Both the position numbers and the translations under genes were made by a program. Source: Phlebotomus papatasi (Eukaryota > Arthropoda > Insecta > Diptera > Psychodidae). Taken from it: a DNA stretch of 64,000 nucleotides. The notes under the pieces are model-generated. The model was not told where the DNA came from, did no database searches, and saw nothing but the letters and a program-made list of their open reading frames with translations. Positions 33,826 through 43,939 of the stretch are shown here, piece after piece. Position 1 is the first letter of the stretch. Each line of letters begins with the position of its first letter. The stretch lies in NCBI RefSeq assembly GCF_024763615.1, contig NC_077222.1:12338001-12402000 (forward strand), given 5' to 3'.

Positions 33826-33981
33826 TGCTTGAGAAATTAAAAGGAGAAAGGAGCCAAAGGTCAATACCGTGTTTCACTGTCCCTCATATTAAAATATGTT
33901 TCCATTAGGATATATTAATTAAAAATATGGAAAATTATGAGGCGTTCGAAGCCAAAGTATGTGCAAATCCTTCTTCCCCTA

Positions 33982-36700
33982 TGGCAGCCGAACATTGCCG
34001 AATGCTATTCGGCAGGATCCACTACCGATCATTCATCCGTTAATTTAATTTCACTTTGGCAGTGCGATATGAATAAGATTTGAAAAATTAAGAACCGACA
34101 TTTGCTACCCAAACAAGATCGAATATCCCGCGATATAGCCACTTTGGATCATCTATCTGTCAATTCAAATTGAATTTTCTGCTGAAATATCTTGCATCAG
34201 CCTAAAAGCAAAAGTGGTTTGAAATATGAGCTCTCTTCCGAAATGAGATTATGCAAATTAATGTCTCCAAAAAGCGCTGTAACGCAATAATTGATGTCAA
34301 TCCAATTTCCTAACGAATTTCAGCGATAGCCATTCTAAGGAAAAACCTCAACAAAAACCAATTTTGCAGTCGTTCTGCTGATAAATAAAATTGATTAACG
34401 TCTGCAGAATGTTTTTGCAATAAATTCATCGTTCGATGACGGTTTAATTTCTTCTGTTAAAATTCTCGTGTGGTTATTTTAATTCTCTTGTGTTCCTCAA
34501 AACTTGATGAATACTCAGGTGAACAGTCGCAAAATGCCCAATCCCATGAATTTGCTGAGTCAATCGATAAATCGCGAGACAGTTTTTTTTTTATTTGTAA
34601 GTCCATCTGCAAATCGCGGTGTGTGGTCTTATTTTACAATTCTCACGTCTCAATATTTCAATTCAATTTGGAGGTAAGCAAGTAGATATTAGTACTAATT
34701 TAAGATGCGGGTGATAAATTCACCTACCGAAAAATTTCTCAAAAGAGGATTTTTTTGTGTGGCGAATTTGGGAGAAAAGTGACTGTTTTTCAGGCTAAAA
34801 TTGGAAGATGCTTAAAAATGGATTCCAGGATGGATTAATAAATTTATTGCAATAAATTTAAATATCCAGAGAGTGGATTTTCGGTGGGAACCACAATGTC
34901 AAAATTGAATTTATGACTTGCTCTTGTGTCTCGGAATTTTCGTCGTTGCCAGGAGTTGGTTGTCTTTTTGCGAATTAAATTGCATGATCCATGAAGAAAT
35001 CTGCCGGAGAAGAAACTCCGAGTCCAAGGAGGATGGTTTTTTTGTGGGACCATGGCGGTTCTTGAACTATGAAATTATCACTGTTGAAGGTGAATACAGA
35101 GAGTTGGCAACGGCACAAAATTTGCATTGGAACCATGCACAGCAAACAGTTATTAGCGAAAATAACGAAGGTAAGAGAAGAAGAAGTTAAAAGAAATTCC
35201 ATCAGAGATCCATCCACTTGGAGAGCATTTAACTAAAATGGGGGAGACCCTCTAATGCACTCTCCTGGAGGCTCTTAACATGCCCAAGAATTGGTCATGG
35301 TCATGGTTTTGTGATTCTTTTATTGCCATCAACAAATTCCCTAAAAGGAAGGCGCGAGAAAGCCCCAACTTTATAACTCTTCGACCAAAATTTTAATGAT
35401 AGGTTTTGCTTTTCGGACGATTTCCAACTTCACAACGATTAAATCTTCGCACAAGGCATTCTCCGTAGTTTTATTTATTTTTTTTGCTACTTCTGGGCAA
35501 AAAAAGGGAGAAAATACCAAGAGGATGTGCTCATCATTAAACAATTTAATGATCTGCTCCCCCTTTGGAGTTATTATTTCACTGGGAGAGACCACACTCG
35601 AAATGTGCCCGGTGGAAATTTCTCAATTTCTTTTTGGTGACCGATTTTTCTGCACCTTTCCCAAAGAGCACCGCACAAATTGACTCAATTTGTGAAGACT
35701 CACACCCAGAAAAAAAAATTTGACGCTTTGTTATTGAAAATTTGTCACGAGTACCATAATTTAGTGGGATGCCCACCCATCCGCTTCAGAATCTAAAGAA
35801 TTATGGGGTATTCTGTATCTAGGACAAAACGATAAATTTCACACTTATTAACTTTGAAAGTTTTTTTTATAGCCCTGAAAAAAATACAGAGTATGTTTAC
35901 GTAAGTTTTAACAATTGGGAGAAAAATATCAGTAAAATTTATGTAATATTTTTCATCATATAATTTAATTAAGTTAGTAAACCGAGTGAGATAGATCAAA
36001 TATTAGAGATCCACTGAAAAAAGCAAATAAATAAGGCATTTGAACTGTTTACTAGCTATTAAAATAAATATGGTACACTGTTTGATTTTGGGTTAGGGAA
36101 GGGTGAGACTATTTTGGCAAGGGGCTATGTATTGACTGAATTTTTATTCTAATGACAAAGTTTACAAGGAATGACAAAGTGTCCTAGGCTTTGTAAAGAG
36201 CTCGAACTCGTGATTGGATGCTATAGTAAAGTGGGGTAACTGGATCTTTTTCCGAAGAGTGCTACTTAAATGCTTGTTTTTGGACTGATGAAATTCTTTT
36301 TTACTTGCTCTAAATCTGAAGAATTATTTACTATTTCATTCAGAAACATAATATAAAAAAAAATTATCAAAAATATTAAAGAAAATTTATAAAATAATGA
36401 TAATACTGAAATAAGTCAGCATGCACTAACTGGGTTGCTTCTTCGCTAATTAACTTTTAATTAAACCTTTGGATTTGAAATACTTTTTCCACAAGGAAAA
36501 AACAATAAATGTTTTCAATCAACCAGCTGTCATTAGCGAAAATATCACTGCTAGAAAATTTTTAATGAAGAATCCAGATGGCACAAGATTGTAATGAGTA
36601 GATTACACTCACTTATGTAATGGATAAAAATATTATTTTTGTTTTTTCTCAAACTTGAATAGTTATACTATGTTACTGTAGTGACTATATTACGGAAATA
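33982..36700. other. Unique-looking non-coding stretch
   Basis: No gene is recognised. Open frames at 34844-35217 and 35371-35776 occur on both strands, overlap each other and lack domains. Near 36160-36250 a fragment TTTGTAAAGAGCTCGAACTC resembles part of the S-long repeat. Confidence 0.3.
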
Positions 36701-36714
36701 AAAATAAAAATATT

Positions 36715-36900
36715 ATTTTAAGTGGATTAGTCATAAACGATCCAGATAGCGAAGTGCCCGGATTAGCACACTTGACTGTATTTCTCAAAAATATTTTGGC
36801 GTCATTTACCGTTTACCGGTTCTCAACCGATTTAAACCGATCCATAAATTACCCAAAAGATCAGGCAAAAAATATTTATTGGTTTATTAACCGGTTGATT
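36715..36900 (+). repeat. S-long repeat fragment
   Basis: TTTACCGGTTCTCAACCGAT then TTAAACCGATCCATAAATTAC matches the blocks at 24.77, 56.73 and 63.1 kb. Boundaries are uncertain. Confidence 0.45.
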
Positions 36901-37053
36901 TTTGAAATATAACTCGATACAGGAATACTGACAGCATTATAAGACCCTACGGTGGATGTCGAAAAAAATTACATTGAATTGAACGAAATTCGTGTCATAG
37001 CTGTAGACAAACGGTCCCTAAGACGTACATATCGCAAATAACCATGAGACAAA

Positions 37054-37194
37054 TCGTCAGTTGGATCAGCATTTGTCGTAACTTTCTCAGCGCCTCATCA
37101 GCACTTCTTCTAACACCATGGAAATACACACACTATACAAGACGTGCTGATGAGGCGCTGAGAAAGTTACGACAAATGCTGATCCAACTGACGA
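37054..37194. repeat. Perfect 51 bp hairpin
   Basis: Arms 37054-37104 and 37144-37194 are exact reverse complements over 51 bases (starting TCGTCAGTTGGATCAGCATT), with a 39-base loop. The surrounding sequence is a decayed mariner transposase, so the absence of any mismatch in the arms stands out. The hairpin ends just before the region where transposase similarity becomes readable. Confidence 0.85.
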
Positions 37195-37211
37195 AATATC
37201 TAAATAGAACC

Positions 37212-37650
37212 CCTATATAAATCCTTAAAAAATCCAAAAAGCATAAGATTTTATCGATGTTCAAGAAAAAGTTCTGCTCGATTGGGTGAATGAGTTGCTT
37301 CGCTTGGCCGTTAGAGGTCAATTACCGAAGATCAACTTGTCTGATCGGCAAAATTATCCAATTGATCAATCCGTGAACATGCAAAATGCTTGTGTCTACC
37401 TAAGGGAAAGGTCATACTGTAATTTCGAGCTTTAAATGGCTACCGGATCTCAGGGACCGTCATTTTTTATGGTATGGACTTCCGCGATGTCAAATCATCG
37501 CTTTCCTTTGGTATTTCTGGACTATGAGGTCAAAATGATACTGATCTTAGCCGTTAGGCCGAGAAGCGATGAGGTCAAAATGAATATCAATTTGTATCGG
37601 AAAATTATCCTGGAAGAAGCCCTGACGCCATAAGTACACAAAAAATCGGT
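37212..37650 (+). pseudogene. Mariner-like transposase fragment (decayed)
   Basis: In one reading frame the translation shows, in order, KIQKA, a stretch ending LPKINLSDRQNYPIDQ, QNACVYLRERSY, then after a stop QGPSFFMVW, PLVFLDYEVKM and, slightly displaced, INLYRKIILEEALTP. The order matches the catalytic part of Tc1/mariner transposases: the SDE-type first aspartate region, the QN-R motif, the S-MVW motif, the PLVF-(D/E)-GVK motif and the YR--ILE region. The first acid motif has SDR where SDE(K) is usual. A TAA replaces a codon just before 37436, an insertion of about 45 bases with repeated GAGGTCAAAATGA splits the VK motif, and a stop at 37631 falls where tryptophan is usual. The fragment is inactive and lacks its C-terminal part. 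Confidence 0.8.
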
Positions 37651-37693
37651 TATAAATAGTAGAGATTCCAATAAGCCTCGGAACCATTATTAA

Positions 37694-38209
37694 CCCTTTA
37701 AGGACGATTGGAACACCACAGTGTCCCATAAAGAAAATAATTTTTCCTGAACACTTAAACTTTTTATTTTCTTATATCTGTACATAATTATAAAGTATAA
37801 GGTTGATGGAATCTAGGATTTTTTTGTAAGTCTACAGCTATTTGCTGTAAAGTAAATTTTTATGCTCAAAAATTATAAATTTTTAAATTCTCATATTGAA
37901 AATTGATTTTAACAATTATTTATACTTCCAATTTTTTTTAAGCAAAACCGCTTTGGAAAAAGAAACTACAATACTCAAACATAATATTTTTCATTAAAGT
38001 GAAAATTATCATTCATTGGTATAGTTAGAAAAATTACTTAAAATTTTTAGTTTTTTTTGTCCCTATCGTTCATAGAGTCAAAAAAGACACCAAATTAGAC
38101 TCTGTTGCCTTTTTGAAAGTTAGATGTAACACGTTTGACAAGTTTTGTTTATCGGTTTCATTTTTATTGCTGATTTTCGGTCAGCGAAAACTGTCTCTTC
38201 GTTAAAGGT
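37694..38209. mobile_element. pB-type element with TTAA borders (copy 1)
   Basis: TTAA then CCCTTTAAGGACGATTGG at the left; AACGAAGAG-like inverted CGTTAAAGGT then TTAA at the right. CCCTTT next to TTAA is typical of piggyBac-type elements. The interior shares AAGAAAATAATTTTTCCTGA and CTACAGCTATTTGCT with copies at 41.5 and 47.3 kb. No open frame. Confidence 0.65.
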
Positions 38210-38349
38210 TTAATAGAAGATTAGCTAAAAAACAACGTTTCGTTATTGATTTCGAGCGCACCCTGGCCCCCACAATTACCAAATTCAAATTCTCTCGACT
38301 TCCCCAAATGGTCATTTCAAAGCTAGATAAACTTTTTTAAAAAATATTA

Positions 38350-38412
38350 ACTTTGTGGGGGGGGGTTGCTCAAGACCGTAGGTCTGTATCTCACGCCGTT
38401 TGGCCTTAAGGA
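38350..38412 (-). repeat. S-family C-run repeat fragment
   Basis: On the minus strand CCAAACGGCGTGAGATAC then GACCTACGGTCTTGAGCAAC and a nine-C run, matching the units at 1.14 and 1.56 kb. Confidence 0.5.
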
Positions 38413-40224
38413 TGATAAGAAACAGACAAATACCCTGACTTCATATTTCTAAAACCCGTAAGGGGTAGGGGTCCATTTCTAAAAAAACTTAAAATCATTG
38501 AATTATATTTTGTTCGCTCCCTCCTTTATTTTGTGCAACAAAAATTTAATTTCAGTTCACTAGTCAAACAAAGATCAGACCAAAAAACCTTTTTTTTTTT
38601 AATAATTTCAATATAAATTTTCTCATATCTATTTAACTCTCCCCAAAGGACCACATTGACCAAGATATAACAACAATCTCAGGGGTGCTGGATATTTCAA
38701 TAAAATAATTTTGCGAAAATGATTTAATGAAACCACAGAGCACAACCAAAATTGCCCATTTGCCCTATTCTAATTGTCAATTATTGAAATATCATTTCAA
38801 ATTAGTCAGTATTTGGTTAAATTTAGTTAAGCCTAGGGGGTTAGTGAAGCAGACCAATATTCGATATGAAAATGAGCTAACCACAGTACTATAAAATCAA
38901 AATGCATATCAAATGTTATTGCCATTCAATTGATATTAGCTGAATTCATTATTCTGTAATTTTATTTTTTATTTCTACATCTATCTACAAAACATTTTTG
39001 GGGGTGGAAAACATGGGGTTTGGTGTTTTTACATTTATTTATTAAAATGGAAAAATACTCCGGTGTATGCTAAAATGTTGGTTTTACGTATACCACAGCA
39101 TCCGTTGGCAATGTTATTTTTCCGCATCAATATTTAATTGGGATATTAATAGAAATTATAGTGTTTGCAGTATGCAATGTAAGTCTGAATTAGGGCTATT
39201 TAAATTGGTCTGCGTAAATAATTTAGCCAATTTCGATTGGGAGTTCGAGATGGAGGGGGCGATTGATGGGGATGGAAAAATACGGAGCAGACCAGACGAT
39301 AAATAAGCCACAAGTGTGGTATTGATTGATTTTCCTCAGGGGACTATTTTCCAAAGACCTGGGCAAATACTCTCCTTTGGCCTGGGGAGAGGCACTCTTA
39401 GAGAGAGACTGGTTGGATGGGGTAGGTGGTGAGATGGAGAGATTTCTGCAAATATTGACGTGATTAGTGCACATTTTCCACCTCTGAATTATTGCATAAT
39501 TCAATTAAAATTCCCTCGTGAACAAGAGCAAGTGCACAATTGGTCGGAGGGTTAAATGGTGCATAGTGTCCTCCGGGAGTGTCACCCGAAGAAGGGGTAG
39601 GATAAAAGCTTGTCAGGGCAGTGGAATGCTTTCAAGGAAATCTACACGACCACCCCCAATATCCCTCAAGCCAGGGGGCTTTTCTTGTTCCATCCCATGT
39701 CTGCCGGTGAGAGTGGTCTCTCCATTGCTGATGACTCAAAACGTTGCCTGGGATTTCGATCGGTGTTTGCAGTGCATCGTTAAGCTCCACTCACAGTAGA
39801 GTGAAAGCCAAACCAACCTTACCCCCCGACCTAGAAAGCCACCCACATAATGTGAACGACACTTAAATGTGGCGGGATTAGGTATTTTATGGGAACGTGT
39901 TCTTTGTGGCGATACAGCGATGAGGAAAGCGAAGAAGGGGGCTACAGGATTAATATTTAAATCCAGCTTCCAACCTTCCCTTACCATCCTATCAATCCTG
40001 CACTTCTTACCACTGACAAATTTGGCACCATTTCTCCAATAGATCTCCGTAAACGTTGCAGGACAATCAGATGAGAATCTGCAATCCAATTTACAGCTAA
40101 ATGCTCCAAGAACCGACAACGTTACCTTTACCGAAATTTTAGAGCAATTACATTTTAAATAGTTGAACAGGAGAATTATACGAGATTATTAAGTAATGAC
40201 AGAAAGATTGTATTGAAGATTTGA
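38413..40224. other. Unique-looking non-coding stretch
   Basis: 39400-40130 is less AT-rich than its surroundings and holds overlapping frames on both strands, none with recognisable domains or convincing splice sites. No gene is called. Confidence 0.3.
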
Positions 40225-40608
40225 TTCTATTTAATTTGTAAATGTTTGTGAATTCATATTGAGACTTAGAAAATTTTTGTAAATTGTTTGCCCTACAAAA
40301 AAGTTCGCAAAAGTATTTAATTCATCCACAAAAATTGTTTGTAAATTGACAAGTTGACGAACATTTTTTATTTTTTTAATAACTTTTGTTCAGAAAAATG
40401 TTCGTAAAAATTTGTCATTTGTTCGTAAAGCTTTGTTAGATGAACATGTACGAAAAAATGTTTGTTAGAAAACAAAAATATTTTCATCAAGTCGTGATAT
40501 TACAAAGTTTGAAAAAATATTCATTTTCACAAACTTTGTTTTGACAAAATTTTGTCATTAGTTCGTAAATTTTTGTCAGACAAACAAAAATATACGAACA
40601 AATATTTA
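40225..40608. repeat. Diverged CGTAAA-type palindrome copy
   Basis: Repeated GTTCGTAAA, TTTGTCATTTG and ACGAACA units in both orientations resemble the intact palindrome that follows. This copy is more diverged and has no clear end at the left. Confidence 0.5.
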
Positions 40609-40610
40609 TA

Positions 40611-41122
40611 CACAGAAAAAAAATTGTAAAATTGTTCGTAAATGTTTATGAAATCATATTGCAGTCTTACGAAATGCTCGTGAATCTTGTAACCCACAAA
40701 TAAGTTCGTAAAAATTTGTACTTTTTCACAAACATTGTTCGTAAAATGATCATTTGACGAACATTTTTTGTGCTTTTACAAACATTTGTTCGTAAATGAT
40801 CGTAAACACACAAAAAAAAATTTCGTAAAATTTTGTCATTTGTTTGTAAATTTTTGCCAAACAAACAAAAATTTACGAACAAATACGATCAAATGACAAC
40901 ATTTTACGAACATTTTTTGTGTGTTTACGAACATTTACGAACAAATGTTTGTAAAAGTACAAAAAATGTTCGTCAAATGATCATTTTGCGAACAATTTTT
41001 GTGAAAAAGTACAACATTTTACGAACTTGTTTGTGAGTTATACGATTCATGAGCGTTTCGTAAGTCTGCTATAGGATTTCACAAACATTTACGAATAATT
41101 TTACAAAATATTTTTTTCTGTG
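40611..41122. mobile_element. 512 bp near-perfect palindromic element
   Basis: The ends CACAGAAAAAAAATTGTAAAAT and ATTTTACAAAATATTTTTTTCTGTG are inverted repeats flanked by TA. The inverted symmetry continues to the centre near 40866, with arms of about 255 bases built of short GTTCGTAAA/TTTACGAAC units. The frames on opposite strands translate to almost the same peptide, which confirms the symmetry and shows they are not genes. Confidence 0.85.
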
Positions 41123-41743
41123 TAAAACAACAAAAAACACTCGCCAAGTGATCATGTTGCGAAGAACGTCTTTGAAGTAGTACAAACTTTAACAAACTTT
41201 TTAGAAGGTTAAGGTAAAGTGCCCTAAAGTCGACCGGTGGTCAATTTTTCAATGTTTTATGGCCAGTTTCTATAAATTTGTTACTTATTTGTATCATTTA
41301 TGAAATAATTGACCTAATTATTGAATGATCTAACTAAATATTGTAGCAAATATAAATAAATTTTAGTTTCTTTTCCCAAAACGGTTTCGCATAAAAAAAA
41401 TTAGAAGTATAAAAAATAATTAAAATTAATTTTCATTATGACAATTTAAAAATTCGTAATTTTTAAGCTTAAAAATTTACTATTTAGCAAATAGCTAGAG
41501 ACTTGCAAAAAATATCCTAGATTCCTTCAACCTTCTCCTTTGCAATTACGTATACAAACATAAGAAAAAAAAACTTTAGGTAGCCAGGAAAAATTATTTT
41601 CTTTATGGGACACCGGTCTTCCAATCGTCCTTAAAGGGTTAAGGGTACTTTACCTTATACGATTTACGGACATTTCGTAAGTTCACAGTCGGAATTCACA
41701 AACATTTACGAACAATTTTACAAGATAGTATTTCTTATCTGTG
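41123..41743. mobile_element. Third CGTAAA-type copy, interrupted
   Basis: The right end (TTTCGTAAGTTCACAGTCGG, ATTTACGAACAATTTTACAA, then CTGTG at 41743) matches the right arm of the palindrome; the left part at 41126-41219 is its degraded inner sequence. Between them sits the element at 41222-41655. Confidence 0.6.
41222..41655. mobile_element. TA-flanked element AGGTAAAGTGCCC, itself interrupted
   Basis: Left AGGTAAAGTGCCCTAAAGTC, right AAGGGTACTTTACCT, with TA at both borders. Its right part is occupied by a pB-type end: AAAATTATTTTCTTTATGGG, then CCAATCGTCCTTAAAGGGTTAA at 41620-41642. This gives three layers of insertion. Confidence 0.7.
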
Positions 41744-42248
41744 TGGAATATGTGAGTTCAGGGCAATCATTTTCCAGATGAACCCCTAATAAAAAAAGAA
41801 TATGTGAGAATAAATAGCTTCTAATGTTAGTAACCGTGCAAGAAAAGGTTGGTAAATGGAAGAATATTCTTTGACAAACTTTTAACAAAGAAGTTGCACA
41901 CAATTTCTGGAAGTAAGCTTCAATTCAGAGATCATTTATATTATTCTGGACCTTCTGGGCATTCGTTAAAAAATTAAATGTGAGTAATAGTTCAATGAAT
42001 CATCTCGACCTTTCTATTATTTTATCAGAAAAATATGCGTTATGGGATATGTTTATTAAACTGCAACTAGTGAGAAAAAAATTAATAGACTTCTAGTGAT
42101 GCTCACAATGGACGTTTTACTTCAAATGAATTCCCGTGACATTAAACTTATTTTACCAAAGACGAAGAATTTGCCTATTCCGCGCATTTCCGATTTTATC
42201 CTGAGAATTGGAGACCGTCACAGGGGGTAAGAAAGTACAATTCAAATA

Positions 42249-42426
42249 TAGAGGAAGGTTCTCAGGCTTTGTACATACTCCGCCTTCGAACATATTATGT
42301 TTTTCCCATATTCCTTTAAGGAATGTGACTTAATTTTATTCAGGAAGTGTATGACTCATTAAAGGAATGCGGCAAAAAATATGAAGTATTCAAAGCCAGA
42401 GTATGCACCAAGCCTGAAAGCCTCAT
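42249..42426. mobile_element. Z-family element
   Basis: Left GGAAGGTTCTCAGGCTTTGT with CGCCTTCGAACATATT, right AAGTATTCAAAGCCAGAGTA then TGCACCAAGCCTGAAAGCCTC. A further inverted pair, CCCATATTCCTTTAA and TTAAAGGAATGCGG, lies inside. No coding sequence. Confidence 0.65.
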
Positions 42427-42429
42427 GAA

Positions 42430-43935
42430 AGTCTAAATGTTACTTGGGGTGTATGTCTTAAAATGATGTCATAAAATACGTGTTTCGCAATCATTTTGTT
42501 GTATTTCAATTCATAGTAAAGTATATCTTGAACATCATCTCCAGGTATATATTCCTACATGCTAAAACCTAGAACCATTCAATTAAGATTCCCAACCCCA
42601 GCAGCATCATCAGACACCTCCCCCCCCCCTTGAAAGTAAATTAAATTTGAATTATCATCCTCTAAAATTTGTACTCGTGAGTATTTCTCCGTGGCAGTTT
42701 GAGCCGGCTTCCCATTTGTTTGGGATGGCAGGAGGATGGTAAAGTTAAATCCCATCTGAAGGATGTTGGAGACAAAGTATGGCACTCGAGTCTGGGATGT
42801 GTATGATGAGGATGGTAAAACCAATGGGTGGTAAAACTTAACTGTTTGCAATTAATCAAGCATTGTGATAGTTGCGCGCCGGTAGAACACACTGTACTTA
42901 ATGCTGTGCACACAAACAAGAGAGTTGAGTGACGCTTCTGGGAGAGCTTTTCCGCCACCCCCAGAAGCCCTCCACCCCAAACCCCATTTGAGCTTACTGG
43001 TGCTTTTGGGCCGATGATGCGCACACAGACTCTCGCTGTATTATTTCCTCCGTGTGAGTGGTTTATATGCACATGGAGCGACAGAAATATCGTCGTCGAG
43101 ACGGCACTTCTTGCACAAAATTACCGGGGATGGGTCTCTACGCCAAGCTCGAGGTCGCTGTACGCGAGGGTGGTACAGCAAACACGGTTAGGAATAGCTT
43201 TATAAGATTCCTAATCGGAATTTCGTTGTAGTTCTACTTCGAATACTAAAAGAAGACCTAAAGTTAAAAACGATACGGACGTTACAAAATGACTAATCAA
43301 AAAATAAATTACTAACTAGTATAGGGGAAACTAGAAATCACTGTTCGGTACTACCCTGTCTTCGATGACGCCCCAGTTTCTTCATACTTTTCATTTAAAT
43401 TATGTTAATATAACGTTCCTTCTTAAATCGAATATGTATTTTCTTCCCAGAAATCTTTTAAACGGAATATTTCGATTGACGGTTCCACTTAAACATTTTA
43501 AACCTAATTATAATACAGTAGATTCTCTCTCACTGGGGCATATGAGGCAAAATTTCATCCAAATTATCGAGAGATTTCGGCATCAAAATCATTGTAAATT
43601 CCACAAAATACGCTCAAACATAAAGAATCACGATAAAATAAGAGGAAATACAGCGAATTTGAACAAATTTGCTTTAAAATCAAACGTGAAAATTAGCAAC
43701 AAAATTTTGCGTCCGATTGAAAAAGAGCCGGTTGAGCGAGAGTCTCCTGTACATTGTTTTGATTAATTATAATGATCAATAAAAGTCCCGAATAATTGTC
43801 TCTAAAGTGCCGTGACAACTAGCTTCACTCATGGTCATGATATCAAAAGTTTTGATAAGGCTGCAGGTGCAGGGGGTCCCTTAGTACCAGCGGAACCAGT
43901 TACTGAAAATATCCGTAATACCTCTGTATAATTTC
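42430..43935. other. Non-coding stretch with a small TIR-like remnant
   Basis: At 43324-43382 the tip GGGGAAACT and the sequence GCCCCAGTTTC may be a remnant of the 10.78 kb family. The open frames at 42579-43205 and 43365-43766 have no domain; the 133-codon one is K/N/F-rich as expected from AT-rich DNA. Confidence 0.35.
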
Positions 43936-43939
43936 GTCC

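Larger units (their letters stand above)
33562..33888. mobile_element. Near-palindromic element with two hammerhead-like cores
   Basis: ATGAGGGACAGTAAAACACGG on the left is mirrored by CCGTGTTTCACTGTCCCTCAT on the right, with TA at both borders. The inverted repeat continues for about 115 bases per arm, with only scattered mismatches. Because the arms match, reading either strand gives almost the same peptide; the open frames are artefacts of the palindrome. Each arm carries the CCTGAAGAAGGAGG..CCTCCGAAACGTC block. Confidence 0.85.
33443..33981. mobile_element. Z-family element split by a palindromic insertion
   Basis: Left end TCTCCAGGCTTGGCACATAT, right end GGCGTTCGAAGCCAAAGTAT then GTGCAAATCC and TTCCCCTA. 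These are inverted relatives of each other and of the Z ends at 14.47 and 42.25 kb. The middle is occupied by the 33562-33888 palindrome. Removing that insertion leaves about 210 bases, near the size of the 42.25 kb copy. Confidence 0.65.

Noticed and set aside
33586..33864. Two frames on opposite strands with nearly the same peptide
   Set aside because: They arise because the DNA is palindromic. The shared peptide is the translation of the inverted arms, not a gene family.
37144..37170. CTGATGAGGCGCTGAGAAAG resembling a hammerhead core
   Set aside because: Contains CTGATGA and GAAA, but the bases between do not form a stem II and no UH cleavage site follows at the right place.
40667..41036. 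Opposite-strand frames with shared NVCKST-type peptide
   Set aside because: Also a by-product of the 512 bp palindrome; composition follows the GTTCGTAAA repeat.
43365..43766. 133-codon frame rich in N, K and F
   Set aside because: The composition is what AT-rich DNA gives by chance; no domain is visible and the frame overlaps a small TIR-like remnant.
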